Positions 45,605-55,647 of a stretch of DNA of 64,000 bases are shown in pieces. The DNA is from Crocosphaera chwakensis CCY0110. Its GTDB lineage: Bacteria > Cyanobacteriota > Cyanobacteriia > Cyanobacteriales > Microcystaceae. The stretch is taken from the NCBI RefSeq assembly GCF_000169335.1, contig NZ_AAXW01000006.1, forward strand, positions 17,501 to 81,500, written 5' to 3'. Numbering within the stretch: position 1 is the first letter of the stretch; each line of letters starts with the position of its first letter. Position numbers and translations under genes: made by a program. A model generated the notes under the pieces. That model saw only the letters and a program-made list of their open reading frames with translations, was not told the DNA's origin and did no database searches.

Positions 45605-48145
45605 ATGAGTAGATTAAGTTCCAAAGTCAAAGACCCTAACGCCAAAAGCTCCAACATTCAAATCGAAGATGATCGCACAGGAATGAGCAAAGAAACCCTA
45701 AAACGGGCATTTCTGGATCATCTTTTTTATATTCAAGGGGTTGATCGTTCTAAAGCATCCCTAAGAGATTATTATGTTGCTTTATCCTATACCATTCGCG
45801 ATCGCCTATTACATCGCTTCTTAAAAACCATCGAGACTTACAAAAAAGAAGAAGTTAAAATCGTCTCTTATTTCTCAGCTGAATTTCTCATGGGTCGTCA
45901 GTTAGGGAATAACATGGTGAATTTGGGATTATACAACACCATGAAAGAGATCATCGAAGAGATGAACTTAGACATGGATGATATTATCGAACAAGAACCC
46001 GATCCAGGACTAGGAAACGGAGGATTAGGTCGTTTAGCAGCTTGTTTCCTGGACTCCTTAGCCTCTTTAGCTATGCCAGCCATTGGTTACGGTATTCGCT
46101 ATGAGTTTGGTATTTTCCATCAAACCATCCAAGACGGTTGGCAAGTCGAGATTCCTGATAATTGGTTACGGTTTGAAAACCCTTGGGAAATAGAACGTCC
46201 CAACGAAGCAGTAGAAATCAAATTGGGGGGACATACCGAGAAAACCCATGATGATAACGGTAATCTCAAAAGCTTCTGGGTGGCTGACCGTACTATCTTA
46301 GCTGTTCCCTACGATACGCCGGTTCCTGGCTATAAAACCAACACCGTTAACCCTTTAAGACTCTGGAAAGCAGAAGCCAGTGAGTCCTTTAACTTTGAAG
46401 CCTTCAACGCCGGTCACTATGATCGCGCTGTAGAAGAAAAAATGGGAGCAGAAACCATCTCTAAAGTGTTATATCCCAACGATAACACCCCAGCAGGGCG
46501 GAAATTACGCTTAGAACAACAATATTTCTTTGTTTCTGCGTCTCTACAAGACCTGATTCGTATTCACCTGAGTAATCACGATAACTTAGATCAGTTTCCT
46601 GAAAAAGTTGCAGTACAACTCAACGACACTCACCCGGCTGTAGCAGTAGCTGAGTTAATGCGCCTTTTAGTGGATAAACACGATTATAACTGGGATAAAG
46701 CCTGGGACATTACCACTAAAACCCTAGCTTATACCAACCATACCTTAATGCCAGAAGCGCTAGAACGCTGGCCTGTAACTATTTTTGGTGAATTACTGCC
46801 TAGACATCTAGAAATCATCTACGAACTCAATTATCGCTTCTTAGAGAATGTTCGCACTTGGTTCCCCAATGATGACGAATTAGTCAGCAATATTTCCTTA
46901 ATCGAAGAAAGATCCGAAAAATTAATTCGGATGGCCAACTTAGCTTGTTTAGGTTCCCACGCCATTAATGGAGTAGCAGCCTTACACACCGAGTTACTCA
47001 AACAAGACACCCTCAAATACTTTGCCAGACTGTGGCCAGAGAAATTTTACAATAAGACCAATGGTGTGACTCCCCGTCGCTGGATTTTATTAAGTAACCC
47101 CAGACTATCCTCATTAATCACCGAAAAAATCGGAGATGGTTGGTTAAAAAACCTAGACGAAATGCGTAAACTGGAGCAATTTGTTGATGATGCTGAGTTT
47201 CGTAAGCAATGGTTAGAAATTAAGCAAGCCAATAAACGGGATTTAGCTGATTATTTACTCAAATATCGCAACATTGAAATTGACCCCAACACCATGTTTG
47301 ATGTACAGGTCAAGCGTATTCATGAATACAAACGTCAGCATTTAATGGTTCTCGAAATCATTACCCTGTACAACCGCATGAAACACCAACCCGATGGGGA
47401 TTATGTTCCTCGTACCTTCCTATTCGGTGGGAAAGCAGCTCCCGGCTACTTCATGGCTAAATTAGTCATTAAGTTAGTTAACGCTGTGGCTGAGGTAGTT
47501 AACAATGATCCCGATGTTCGCGGACGCTTAAAAGTAGTCTTTATGCCTAACTTTAATGTCTCTTTAGGTCAACGGGTGTATCCTGCTGCTGATCTCTCTG
47601 AACAGATTTCAACTGCAGGTAAAGAAGCCTCCGGAACGGGTAATATGAAGTTTGCTATGAATGGGGCATTAACCATCGGTACCTTAGACGGGGCTAATAT
47701 TGAGATCCGCGAAGAAGCTGGTGCAGAAAACTTCTTCTTATTCGGTTTAACGGCACAAGAAGTTTATGATCGCAAAGCACAGGGTTATTCTCCTAGTGAC
47801 TACTACCACAACAACGGTAACTTAAAAGGTGTTATTGATCGCATTTCTAGCGGTTACTTTAGTCATGGCAACTGCGAGTTATTCCAACCCATTGTGGATC
47901 AATTAATGAATGATGATCCTTATATGTTGATGGCTGACTATCAAGCTTATGTTGACTGCCAAGATGCCGTGAGTCAAGCCTATCGGGATCAAGATAACTG
48001 GACCAGAATGGCTATTCTCAATTCTGCGAGAATGGGTAAATTCTCTTCTGATCGTACGATTGCTGAATATTGCGAACAAATCTGGAATGTTGAGCCTGTA
48101 GATATTAAGATTGAGGAATATAATCCTAACGCCTCTATCAACTAA
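45605..48145 (+). CDS. glgP: Glycogen phosphorylase
   Basis: PLP enzyme that releases glucose-1-phosphate from glycogen. The 846 residues cover the full family length. Marks: SYFSAEFLMGRQLGNNMVNLG, EPDPGLGNGGLGRLAACFLDS, VQLNDTHPAVA, TNGVTPRRW, and the PLP-lysine loop EASGTGNMKFAMNGALTIGTLDGANIEI. The N-terminal regulatory phosphorylation site of the animal enzyme is absent. A palindromic terminator follows the stop. In cyanobacteria it supports dark metabolism and, in diazotrophs, night-time respiration. Confidence 0.97.
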   Translation: MSRLSSKVKDPNAKSSNIQIEDDRTGMSKETLKRAFLDHLFYIQGVDRSKASLRDYYVALSYTIRDRLLHRFLKTIETYKKEEVKIVSYFSAEFLMGRQLGNNMVNLGLYNTMKEIIEEMNLDMDDIIEQEPDPGLGNGGLGRLAACFLDSLASLAMPAIGYGIRYEFGIFHQTIQDGWQVEIPDNWLRFENPWEIERPNEAVEIKLGGHTEKTHDDNGNLKSFWVADRTILAVPYDTPVPGYKTNTVNPLRLWKAEASESFNFEAFNAGHYDRAVEEKMGAETISKVLYPNDNTPAGRKLRLEQQYFFVSASLQDLIRIHLSNHDNLDQFPEKVAVQLNDTHPAVAVAELMRLLVDKHDYNWDKAWDITTKTLAYTNHTLMPEALERWPVTIFGELLPRHLEIIYELNYRFLENVRTWFPNDDELVSNISLIEERSEKLIRMANLACLGSHAINGVAALHTELLKQDTLKYFARLWPEKFYNKTNGVTPRRWILLSNPRLSSLITEKIGDGWLKNLDEMRKLEQFVDDAEFRKQWLEIKQANKRDLADYLLKYRNIEIDPNTMFDVQVKRIHEYKRQHLMVLEIITLYNRMKHQPDGDYVPRTFLFGGKAAPGYFMAKLVIKLVNAVAEVVNNDPDVRGRLKVVFMPNFNVSLGQRVYPAADLSEQISTAGKEASGTGNMKFAMNGALTIGTLDGANIEIREEAGAENFFLFGLTAQEVYDRKAQGYSPSDYYHNNGNLKGVIDRISSGYFSHGNCELFQPIVDQLMNDDPYMLMADYQAYVDCQDAVSQAYRDQDNWTRMAILNSARMGKFSSDRTIAEYCEQIWNVEPVDIKIEEYNPNASIN

Positions 48146-48157
48146 TATTAAGAATAG

Positions 48158-48181
48158 GGTTTGAAATTTAGATTTCAAACC
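48158..48181 (+). terminator. Hairpin terminator after glgP
   Basis: GGTTTGAAAT-TTAG-ATTTCAAACC, a perfect 10-base-pair stem with a 4-base loop, 12 bases past the glgP stop, followed by TTATCTTC. Confidence 0.75.
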
Positions 48182-48437
48182 TTATCTTCAACTATTAAAA
48201 AAAGAAGGGTTCATATCCCTTGAAAAACTTTGTTTACTTGAAAAATGTTTAAAATAATCTTCTCTTCTTCCCTTACTCGCCCGTTCCCTTTCAGCCCAAA
48301 CAAGTAAGTTTTTGATCTACTGAGTCTCCGAGTTTTAAAAATCAAATAATTAAATAAAATAACTATAATTTAAAATTATATTTTATAAATATTCTAAGAT
48401 AAATGAGATCGCAAACTATTTTCAGCATTGTTACCTT

Positions 48438-49223
48438 ATGGGAAAAGAAGCATTAATTGAACTCAGAGGGGTTTCTAAATCCTTTGGAAATCAGATTATT
48501 TTAGATGAAATTGATCTCACCGTTTATCGAGGAGAAGCTTTAGTTATCATTGGACCATCAGGTACAGGAAAATCTACCATTTTGCGACTAATCGCTGGAT
48601 TATTACCCCTCGATACTGGAGAAATCTACATAAAAGGAAAACGACGCAAAGGCATCATCGAAGACGGCCATCAACCTATGCGTATTGCCTTCGTGTTCCA
48701 ACAAGCAGCCCTATTCGACTCCCTTACCGTCGACGGCAATGTGGGCTTTTTCCTCTACGAACATTCTAAATTGCCTCGTCCTCGCATTCGGGAATTAGTC
48801 GAAGCAAAACTCGCTATGGTGGGTTTACAGGGAATGAGCGATCGCTACCCCTCCCAATTATCAGGAGGGATGAGAAAACGGGTCAGTTTTGCTCGGGCCC
48901 TCATTGCCAACCCAGATGATCCTCTAGATGACCCTGAAATTGTCCTCTACGATGAACCCACCGCCGGCCTTGACCCCATTTCTTCCACCGTTATAGAAGA
49001 CCTAGTAAGAAGCTTACAAAAAGCGCCAGGAGGCTGTGATACTTACGTTATGGTATCTCACCAAGATAGTACCATTCGGCGCACCGCCGATCGCGTTATT
49101 TTCCTTTATGGGGGCAAAATTCAATGGGAAGGAAAGGTTCATGAGATTGATCGAACGACTAACCCAATTGTCAGACAATTCTTTAATGCCAGTGTTAAAG
49201 GCCCTATTCGAGTCATTGATTAA
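48438..49223 (+). CDS. ABC transporter ATPase, MlaF-like
   Basis: 261-residue ABC ATPase of the Mla/Mkl group for lipid transport across the envelope: Walker A IGPSGTGKSTILRLIAGLL, Q-loop FVFQQAALFDSLTVDGNVGF, signature LSGGMRKRVSFARALI, Walker B IVLYDEPTAGLDPIS. The LSGGM signature with FDSLTVxxNV is typical of MlaF. The MCE-domain gene follows 95 bases later on the same strand. The MlaE-type permease is not in the window next to them. In chloroplasts the homologous TGD complex moves lipids. Confidence 0.92.
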   Translation: MGKEALIELRGVSKSFGNQIILDEIDLTVYRGEALVIIGPSGTGKSTILRLIAGLLPLDTGEIYIKGKRRKGIIEDGHQPMRIAFVFQQAALFDSLTVDGNVGFFLYEHSKLPRPRIRELVEAKLAMVGLQGMSDRYPSQLSGGMRKRVSFARALIANPDDPLDDPEIVLYDEPTAGLDPISSTVIEDLVRSLQKAPGGCDTYVMVSHQDSTIRRTADRVIFLYGGKIQWEGKVHEIDRTTNPIVRQFFNASVKGPIRVID

Positions 49224-49318
49224 CCATAATTGATCGCTCCCAACTTCAGTTGATTAAGTTATGGTAAGAGGGGAGTTAATTGATTTAATCCCTAACAGAG
49301 ACAGTGTGAGGCAAGACT

Positions 49319-50695
49319 ATGTTACGAATGCGAACCCTTCAAGAAGGCTCAGTGGGACTCTTTGCCCTCTTTGGTTTAATTATATTTGGGGGCTTAGTGG
49401 TTTGGCTACGAGGGGGTATTATTGGCCAAAAAACCTATCAATTTTTTGCTGAGTTTAAAGATGTCAGTGGTTTACAAATTGGGGCTCCGGTTCGTTATCG
49501 AGGGGTTGCAGTGGGTAAAATTTTAGGACTACAACCCAGTAGTAACGGTGTAACCGTTGCTGTAGAAATTTCTTCTGCTCAACTACGCATTCCCAAGGGT
49601 TCGGAAGTCCAGATTAATCGTTATGGTCTCATCGGAGAAGCGTCAGTAGATATTACCCCCTCAAGGGAGTTATCTGAGGATGCGTTAAGTATTGATCCTA
49701 CCAGTGAAGATTGTGAACAAGCAGGGAAAATTCTTTGTAATAACGATCAAGTGATGGGACAAACAGGATCACAGTTAGTTGAAGCCTTAACCCGTTTGAG
49801 TAATGCTTATAGCGATCCTGAGTTTGTTGGTAATATGAACGCAGCACTGCAAAATGTGGCTAAAGCAGGGGGCAAAGTAGCAACTTTGTCTGAAGAGGTC
49901 ACTAAATTATCAAAGGCGACACGGGGAGAAATTGGAGGGGTTAGTGATGTTCTTCGGAGTGCTGATCAAGCAGCCCAAGATGCGTCTCAATTAATGCGTA
50001 ACGTCAATACAGTAGTAGCAGAAAATCGCACCGACCTTAATCGAACTGTAAGCAGTGCTGCTAATTTAATTAGTAATTTAGATGGGTTAGTCTCAGAAAA
50101 TAGAGGCAACATTGTTAATACCTTAGACAGTATTCAAAGAACCAGCGATCAAGTCCGCTTCTTAGCGTTGAACTTTAACACGACAGTGGATCGACTGAAT
50201 GAAGGGATCGATGAAATTGATATGGCAAAATTAGCCAACGATCTCGAAACCTTGATGACTAATGCAGCCCAAACATCAGAAAATTTACAAAATTTATCCC
50301 AATCTCTCAACGATCCTGAAGTGCTACTGACCATTCAAAAAACCTTAGATTCTGCTCGTGTGACCTTTGAAAATACTCAAAAAATAACTTCTGATGTAGA
50401 AGAATTAACCGGCGATCCTACCTTTAGAAATAATATTCGTAAGTTGATCGATGGATTGAGTAATTTAGTGGCTTATACTGAACAATTAGAACAACAGGTT
50501 TATGTCGGACAAGTGATTGAATCAGTGAGCGATCGGGTTGAATATAGCTTATTGCCAAACCATACCTTAAAGTCATTTTCTCCTGACGAGAAAGCAGGTG
50601 CTAGATTACCAAAACGTCTTTCAAATATTAAGAAACCTATCTCTAAAACAGAGACGAATATAACTCCGACTTCAGTGAAAAACCAAGGGGAGTAA
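49319..50695 (+). CDS. MCE-domain (MlaD-like) lipid-binding membrane protein
   Basis: 458 residues: one N-terminal membrane helix (VGLFALFGLIIFGGLVVWLRGG), then the MCE domain (FFAEFKDVSGLQIGAPVRYRGVAVGKILGL to about residue 120, with VDITPS). A long helical region follows, rich in Asn/Ser/Thr heptads (ALTRLSNAYSDPEFVGNMN, AENRTDLNRTVSSAANLISNLDGL). By family it forms hexamers in the periplasm that bind phospholipids together with the ATPase encoded upstream. The C-terminus is basic and likely disordered. Confidence 0.92.
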   Translation: MLRMRTLQEGSVGLFALFGLIIFGGLVVWLRGGIIGQKTYQFFAEFKDVSGLQIGAPVRYRGVAVGKILGLQPSSNGVTVAVEISSAQLRIPKGSEVQINRYGLIGEASVDITPSRELSEDALSIDPTSEDCEQAGKILCNNDQVMGQTGSQLVEALTRLSNAYSDPEFVGNMNAALQNVAKAGGKVATLSEEVTKLSKATRGEIGGVSDVLRSADQAAQDASQLMRNVNTVVAENRTDLNRTVSSAANLISNLDGLVSENRGNIVNTLDSIQRTSDQVRFLALNFNTTVDRLNEGIDEIDMAKLANDLETLMTNAAQTSENLQNLSQSLNDPEVLLTIQKTLDSARVTFENTQKITSDVEELTGDPTFRNNIRKLIDGLSNLVAYTEQLEQQVYVGQVIESVSDRVEYSLLPNHTLKSFSPDEKAGARLPKRLSNIKKPISKTETNITPTSVKNQGE

Positions 50696-51050
50696 GAAGA
50701 GTAAAAAATTACTTGATTACTTGAAATGTGAACTCCGTTAGGAAAAAAAATGTTATTACTCACGAACAAAATTGTGACTGAAATCATAACTTTGCCATTA
50801 GAAGATGTATAGTAACTAATCGGGGAGACAAGTTTGTCAAAAGGCTTGTTTAAAGGTATTTCCAGAGGTTGAGCTACCCTAAACAATTATCAGGCACTTT
50901 CCGCTTATTGAGAATGGACGATCATGAGAATGATTTGCTAGGCATTGACTTTTTAGTCAACTTTTGAATGCAGTGGTTTACAACAAAAGATAAATATTGG
51001 TAAGTTGGGAATAGTTATCTCTAAAAAAAATTAGGTGAAGATTTCTTATT
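50696..51050. other. Intergenic region left of the insertion element
   Basis: About 355 bases between the MlaD-like gene and the insertion element. A 128-codon minus-strand frame at 50500-50886 overlaps the end of the MlaD-like gene and shows no protein features. Nothing else supportable. Confidence 0.4.
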
Positions 51051-51061
51051 TAGGGTTTGCT

Positions 51062-51106
51062 GAATATGAGTGTAACCCTTGTTATCAAAAGGTTACACTC
51101 ATATTC
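51062..51106. repeat. Large perfect hairpin at the left end of the insertion sequence
   Basis: GAATATGAGTGTAACC and GGTTACACTCATATTC form a perfect 16-base-pair stem with a 13-base loop (CTTGTTATCAAAA, with a wobble extension possible). It begins within the terminal repeat and ends just before the ATG at 51108. It could end incoming transcription or hide start signals, as in other insertion sequences that limit activation by read-through. Confidence 0.85.
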
Positions 51107-51187
51107 GATGACAAAAAAAGATCAGCTAGTGCAGCTAAAAACCGCTAAAATTGGTAGGGATACCTTGCAGTTGTTAGTCAAGAACAA

Positions 51188-52714
51188 ATGTATCGAAAAG
51201 AGGAGCAGCCTTCACCCGCCCCAGAAAATTTTGAATTGCCCTTCGAGGGAAAATTATCCCCAAGTAATCGTTGGGTAATCATGGCAGAACTAATACCTTG
51301 GGATGATTTTGAAGAAGAATATGCTAAACTTTTTTCAGCAGAAAAAGGTGCGCCAGCTAAACCATTTAGAATGGCATTAGGGATATTAATTATTAAGGAA
51401 AAGTTAGGAACAAGTGATAGAGAAACAATAGAACAGATTAGAGAAAATCCTTATCTACAATACTTTATAGGTTTAAATTGTTATCAACAAGAGCCACCAG
51501 TGGAAGCTTCAATGCTAGTTCATTTTAGGAAAAGGATTGATGTAGATTTGGTGAATAAAATAAATAAAGAAATAGTGAAAAAAGAGAAAGAAAAGCTTGA
51601 TAAAGAAATAAAAAAAAAGGATTTACCCCAAGAAAAAGGAAAAAAACTAAAAAATCGAGGTAAACTAATACTAGATGCAACTTGTGCGCCGGCCGATATA
51701 AAATATCCGACAGATTTAGGAATATTAAATCAAGCTAGAATTGAGACAGAAAGAATAATAGACAATCTTTATAAAGCTTTAAGAGGAAAACTGAGGAAAA
51801 AACCGAGAATTTCTAGACACATTGCCAGAAAAGAATATTTAAAGGTAGCTAAAAAAGGAAAAGTTTCTTATCAAGAAAGGAGAAAAGCTATAGAAAAACA
51901 GTTGAAATACGTTAAGAACAATCTAGGACATATAGAAGACTTGAATCAAGCTGGGGCTTCCCTCAAAAATCTGAGTAAAAGACAGCAAAATCTTCTAGAA
52001 ACTATCAAAAAAGTTTATAAACAACAACGAGTAATGTGGGAGAATAAAACCCAGAGTGTTCCCCAAAGAATTGTAAGTTTAACTCAACCCCATATTCGTC
52101 CTATAGTCAGAGGAAAAGCAGGAAAACCAATAGAGTTTGGAGCTAAGCTCTCGGTTAGCTGTGTGGATAATTATGTATTTTTAGACCGAATAAGTTGGGA
52201 AAACTTAAATGAATCTTGTCATTTAAAAGAACAAGTAGAAAAGTATAGAGAAATGTTTGGCTATTATCCCGAATCTGTTCATGTTGATAAAATTTATAGA
52301 ACTAGAGAAAATAGAAATTGGTGTAAAGAGAGAGGAATAAGAATTAGTGGTCCGAAGTTAGGAAGACCTCCGAAAAATGTCAGTGAAGAAGAGAAGAAAC
52401 AAGCTCGCTCAGACGAAAGTTTCCGAAATGCTATTGAGGGAAAATTTGGACAAGCTAAATCTTCGTTTAGCTTGAATCTCGTCATGACTAAACTCCCTGA
52501 AACCTCAGAAACTTCTATTGCCATTACCTTTCTAGTTGTCAATCTTTCCAGACTGCTTCGGCAGTTTTTGTCGCTTTATTTGTGGTTATTCATTAATATT
52601 AAAACTGATGAACTATTCAACCACAATTATATTAATGAAAATTATATTTATAGCAAATTTATAGAAAGAAAAATTATTAATTGGCAGGGAAATTATCGGC
52701 TTTTGGCCGCATAA
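51188..52714 (+). CDS. DDE transposase (IS1182/IS5 type)
   Basis: 508 residues from the start MYRKEEQPSP. N-terminal DUF772-like domain: SNRWVIMAELIPWDDFEEEYAKLFS and FRMALGILIIKEKLGTSDRETIEQIRENPYLQYFIGL. Then a basic coiled region (residues about 125-300), and the catalytic parts LILDATCAPAD (Asp), VHVDKIYRTRENRNWCKERGIR (Asp) and IEGKFGQAKSSF (Glu). Intact and probably functional. Other reading frames over the start region (for example the one from 51108) do not match a transposase. Confidence 0.9.
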   Translation: MYRKEEQPSPAPENFELPFEGKLSPSNRWVIMAELIPWDDFEEEYAKLFSAEKGAPAKPFRMALGILIIKEKLGTSDRETIEQIRENPYLQYFIGLNCYQQEPPVEASMLVHFRKRIDVDLVNKINKEIVKKEKEKLDKEIKKKDLPQEKGKKLKNRGKLILDATCAPADIKYPTDLGILNQARIETERIIDNLYKALRGKLRKKPRISRHIARKEYLKVAKKGKVSYQERRKAIEKQLKYVKNNLGHIEDLNQAGASLKNLSKRQQNLLETIKKVYKQQRVMWENKTQSVPQRIVSLTQPHIRPIVRGKAGKPIEFGAKLSVSCVDNYVFLDRISWENLNESCHLKEQVEKYREMFGYYPESVHVDKIYRTRENRNWCKERGIRISGPKLGRPPKNVSEEEKKQARSDESFRNAIEGKFGQAKSSFSLNLVMTKLPETSETSIAITFLVVNLSRLLRQFLSLYLWLFINIKTDELFNHNYINENYIYSKFIERKIINWQGNYRLLAA

Positions 52715-52786
52715 ATTTTGGAGAAACTTTTTCAGCAAACCCTATTTATTAAGATAAGATGGAGGGATTAGGCTACTTTATCTAAA

Positions 52787-53755
52787 TCAGTTAGTATATT
52801 TATTATAGTTTAATAATTTCATAATTGTATTTAATCGGTTTTCTATAAATTGACCATCTCTTTCATCAATGAATTCTGTCCAGTTTTTAGTGCGTTTATT
52901 AATTGTTCCAAAAAGATCAGGATCAACTTTCCAGTTAATAGAGTCAGATTGATTTTGTACTAAACATTGTTCTTCAAAAGATTCATTGATAAAATCGCAA
53001 ATTTCAGTGATGGTTTTTTGAGGATATTCTACAAGGGATTCGTAAGCAACCATCATAAATTGTTGAGAATTTTTATTTTTTTCTTGTAAAGCAAGATTGA
53101 TACTTAATTCATAATCTTCACAGAACTTTTCTTTTGTAATCTTTAACCATCCTAGAGATGATTGACTATTATTTAACTGTTGAGTTATTTTAAATCTTTT
53201 TTTATAAGAACTAAAAACATCAATAGGATGTCGATAAATAAATAAAAGCTTAGCTTGTGGAAAAGTCTTTTTAATTTCAGGAAGCATGAAAATAGATTGT
53301 GGCGTTTTTTCTATAATTCGTTTAACATTTCTAGCTTGTTTAGCGTAGTAAAAAAATGTAGCCACCAAAAAATGAGTCATTGTGAGTTGCCAAACAATTT
53401 CTTTAATCAACGATGAGTTACTTTTTGCTAAAATTTTAGGAACTATTTTTTGAGCTAATACAGTGTTTTGATATTTTCTAATCCATTCAGTAGAATTCAG
53501 AAATTCATTATACTTTTCCTTATTATTGAGCATATAATCTAGTTGTTCAGAACCTAAAATTTTATAGGGATATTGAAAAATTAAAGATTCTGTTAACTCA
53601 ACTTTAGATGATTTTTGATAGTGTTGTAATTTAAAGCTAGAATGATGTTGAAGTATACGATAAAGTAGACTAGTTCCACTGCGAGGCGCACCTACTATAA
53701 ATACAGGAGATTCAATTTTTCTGAAATTTAAGATATCTGATAATGTTAAGCTCAT
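52787..53755 (-). CDS. Sulfotransferase family protein
   Basis: 322 residues. The 5'-phosphosulfate loop FIVGAPRSGTSLLYRILQHH is near residue 20 and the 3'-phosphate motif LLFIYRHPIDVFSSYKKRF near 185, so PAPS binding is well supported. The acceptor is unknown; it might be a sugar, lipid or secondary metabolite. It lies 63 bases downstream of the glycosyltransferase gene, which suggests sulfated polysaccharide or glycolipid synthesis. AT-rich relative to its core neighbours, and next to an insertion sequence. Confidence 0.88.
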   Translation of the reverse strand: MSLTLSDILNFRKIESPVFIVGAPRSGTSLLYRILQHHSSFKLQHYQKSSKVELTESLIFQYPYKILGSEQLDYMLNNKEKYNEFLNSTEWIRKYQNTVLAQKIVPKILAKSNSSLIKEIVWQLTMTHFLVATFFYYAKQARNVKRIIEKTPQSIFMLPEIKKTFPQAKLLFIYRHPIDVFSSYKKRFKITQQLNNSQSSLGWLKITKEKFCEDYELSINLALQEKNKNSQQFMMVAYESLVEYPQKTITEICDFINESFEEQCLVQNQSDSINWKVDPDLFGTINKRTKNWTEFIDERDGQFIENRLNTIMKLLNYNKYTN

Positions 53756-53818
53756 ATTTTTAATTAATAATGATTATAATTATGATTTGAAATATTTAAT
53801 AATTAAAATTATAAATCA

Positions 53819-54661
53819 TTATTTAGGTTTTGTAAAGATATTTGTTTTTTTTTCAATTACTAATAAAATTTCATCAGGATGTCTCTCAAAGTATTGAATT
53901 TTACTCCATATTTTTTGTAACCAATAACGTTTAATTTTAACTTGTAACTTGTCTCTAGAAGATAATTGCTGATAATATTGATCAAATAAATTTTTCATTC
54001 TTTTTTCCCCTTGTCCACTTTCTCGATCATTAAAAGTCTTTGTCCCTTCAATATCTCGATAGTTTCCCCAAAGTTCGTCTTGATAATGAACCTTAGCTTT
54101 TTGCACAACTCTTAACAAAAAATCCACATCCATTGTGTAATGATCTTCAACATCATATAAACCAATTTCATTATGTAAAGACTTATGATAAAAATAAGCA
54201 GAAGGATTAATCGGATGAGGATTAATTGACCAACCTAATAATAGTTCTGTTAACTTTAATTTTTGGGGTTTATTAATAAACTTTACCTTACCCTGTTCAT
54301 CCCACACCTTACAATTACCCACCAAAAAACTATTTTTAGGTAACGTTTTAAAAATATCTAATACTCGATTTAAAGTATTTGGCTGGTAATAATCATCAAC
54401 ATTTAAAATAGCAAGAATATCACCTTTAGCAAGATTAATCCCTTTATTCATAGCATCAGATTGACCTTGATCCGCTTCAGAAATCCAGCGAAGATGAGGA
54501 TATTTTTCAGCATATTGTTTAATAATGTCAACGGTCTTATCTTGAGAACCACCATCGACAATAATATGTTCAACATCAGAACAATTTTGCTCAATAACCA
54601 CCTTAATACAAGATTCAATAAAAGCCTCACCTTTATAAACAGGAGTGATAACACTAATCAT
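53819..54661 (-). CDS. Family 2 glycosyltransferase
   Basis: 280-residue GT-A fold enzyme: VITPVYKGEAFIESCIKVVIEQ, HIIVDGGSQDKTVDIIKQYAEK, SEADQGQSDAMNKGINLAKGDILAILNVDDYY (DXD-type NVDD). These are marks of the GT2 group that transfers to growing saccharides with SEADQGQSDAMNKG. Cytosolic face of the membrane. It is the upstream gene of a pair with a sulfotransferase. Confidence 0.92.
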   Translation of the reverse strand: MISVITPVYKGEAFIESCIKVVIEQNCSDVEHIIVDGGSQDKTVDIIKQYAEKYPHLRWISEADQGQSDAMNKGINLAKGDILAILNVDDYYQPNTLNRVLDIFKTLPKNSFLVGNCKVWDEQGKVKFINKPQKLKLTELLLGWSINPHPINPSAYFYHKSLHNEIGLYDVEDHYTMDVDFLLRVVQKAKVHYQDELWGNYRDIEGTKTFNDRESGQGEKRMKNLFDQYYQQLSSRDKLQVKIKRYWLQKIWSKIQYFERHPDEILLVIEKKTNIFTKPK

Positions 54662-54813
54662 CGTTAATTCAAGATAAATTCCAACTTATTTTAACAGAGT
54701 TTTAGACGAACTTCCTATCTAATATAAATACCACAAACTTAATAAACATCTTAGTAAAAAAAGGGAATAGAAAATAATAATTAAACCGTCTACTCCCCCG
54801 TTCATTACCTAAT

Positions 54814-55647
54814 TTAACCAGAGACTAAAGTAATAACAGTTAATTCTGGGGGACAGAAAAACCGTCCCGGAAAATAAGTGCCTAAACCTCGATTAACATA
54901 GAGTTGGTTTCCTCCAATATGATGCCATCCTTGATGCCATTGCCAATTTTTGAGAATTCCAGAACAATGATTGACATAGGGGATACAGTTTTGTAATTTT
55001 TGCGGAATATGCTCACGCACTTGTTGCAGTAACATTAAGCCTGGCCCAAAACCAGGAATAACAATTTGACCTCCGTGGGTATGTCCCGATAATTGTAAAT
55101 CAACCCGCCACCGTTGTAGAATACTAGCCGTATCAGGGTTATGGGACAAAACTAAACGAGGTTGAGATTCACCCAGTTGAGCCATAATAGGTTCAGGGTT
55201 AAACTCTCCTGACCAAAAATCCGCTAATCCCACAATGGGTAAATTATCCTCAAAAGGGCTAACAATTTCATTGCAGAGAACTTTAATATTAGCTTCAGTT
55301 AAAGCTTCTGTAACGATAGGTTTACCCTGACGAGACAAAACGTCATGATTTCCCAAAACAGCATAAGTTCCTACTCGACTTTGCAATAATTTTAATTTAG
55401 GGGCTAGACTATAAATTGTGTTGGCTTCATTAGTAATATAGTCCCCTGTAAGTACAACTAAATCAGGTTGCTCTTGATTACTTAGAGTAATCGCGTGAGT
55501 AAGTAATTCCGAAGATAAACAAAGTCCATCATCATGCAAATCTGAAAGTTGCACAATTTTTGTTCCTTCTAGGAGAGAGGATAAACCCTTTATAGGGATA
55601 GTTAACCTTTCTACCCTCAAAGGTTCGCTTAAAAGAGGAGCAAGCAT
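54814..55647 (-). CDS. Metallophosphoesterase (YkuE-like)
   Basis: 277 residues with all calcineurin-fold motifs: VQLSDLHDDGLC (DxH), VVLTGDYITN (GDxx), AVLGNHDVLS (GNHD), LVLSHNPDTA (H) and LQLSGHTHGGQIVIPGFG (GHxH). It acts on phosphodiesters or lipid pyrophosphates; YkuE-type relatives are membrane-bound, but this one has no N-terminal helix or signal peptide. Function in the cell unknown. Confidence 0.9.
   Translation of the reverse strand: MLAPLLSEPLRVERLTIPIKGLSSLLEGTKIVQLSDLHDDGLCLSSELLTHAITLSNQEQPDLVVLTGDYITNEANTIYSLAPKLKLLQSRVGTYAVLGNHDVLSRQGKPIVTEALTEANIKVLCNEIVSPFEDNLPIVGLADFWSGEFNPEPIMAQLGESQPRLVLSHNPDTASILQRWRVDLQLSGHTHGGQIVIPGFGPGLMLLQQVREHIPQKLQNCIPYVNHCSGILKNWQWHQGWHHIGGNQLYVNRGLGTYFPGRFFCPPELTVITLVSG

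Larger units (their letters stand above)
51051..52744 (+). mobile_element. IS1182/IS5-like insertion sequence
   Basis: About 1694 bases bounded by perfect 14-base inverted repeats TAGGGTTTGCTGAA (51051-51064) and TTCAGCAAACCCTA (52731-52744). If the outermost T/A pair is left out, ATTT stands directly on both sides and could be a 4-base target duplication. Contains one transposase gene and, just inside the left end, a large hairpin. It separates the MlaD-like gene from a sulfotransferase gene and interrupts no recognisable frame. Confidence 0.85.

Noticed and set aside
50500..50886. 128-codon minus-strand frame overlapping the MlaD-like gene end
   Set aside because: Antisense to a well supported gene, with no protein-like features.
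51057..51278. 73-codon frame at the start of the insertion sequence, as a second transposase gene
   Set aside because: It overlaps the hairpin and the true transposase start in another frame, and its sequence does not resemble a transposase part; a frameshifted product is possible but not supported.
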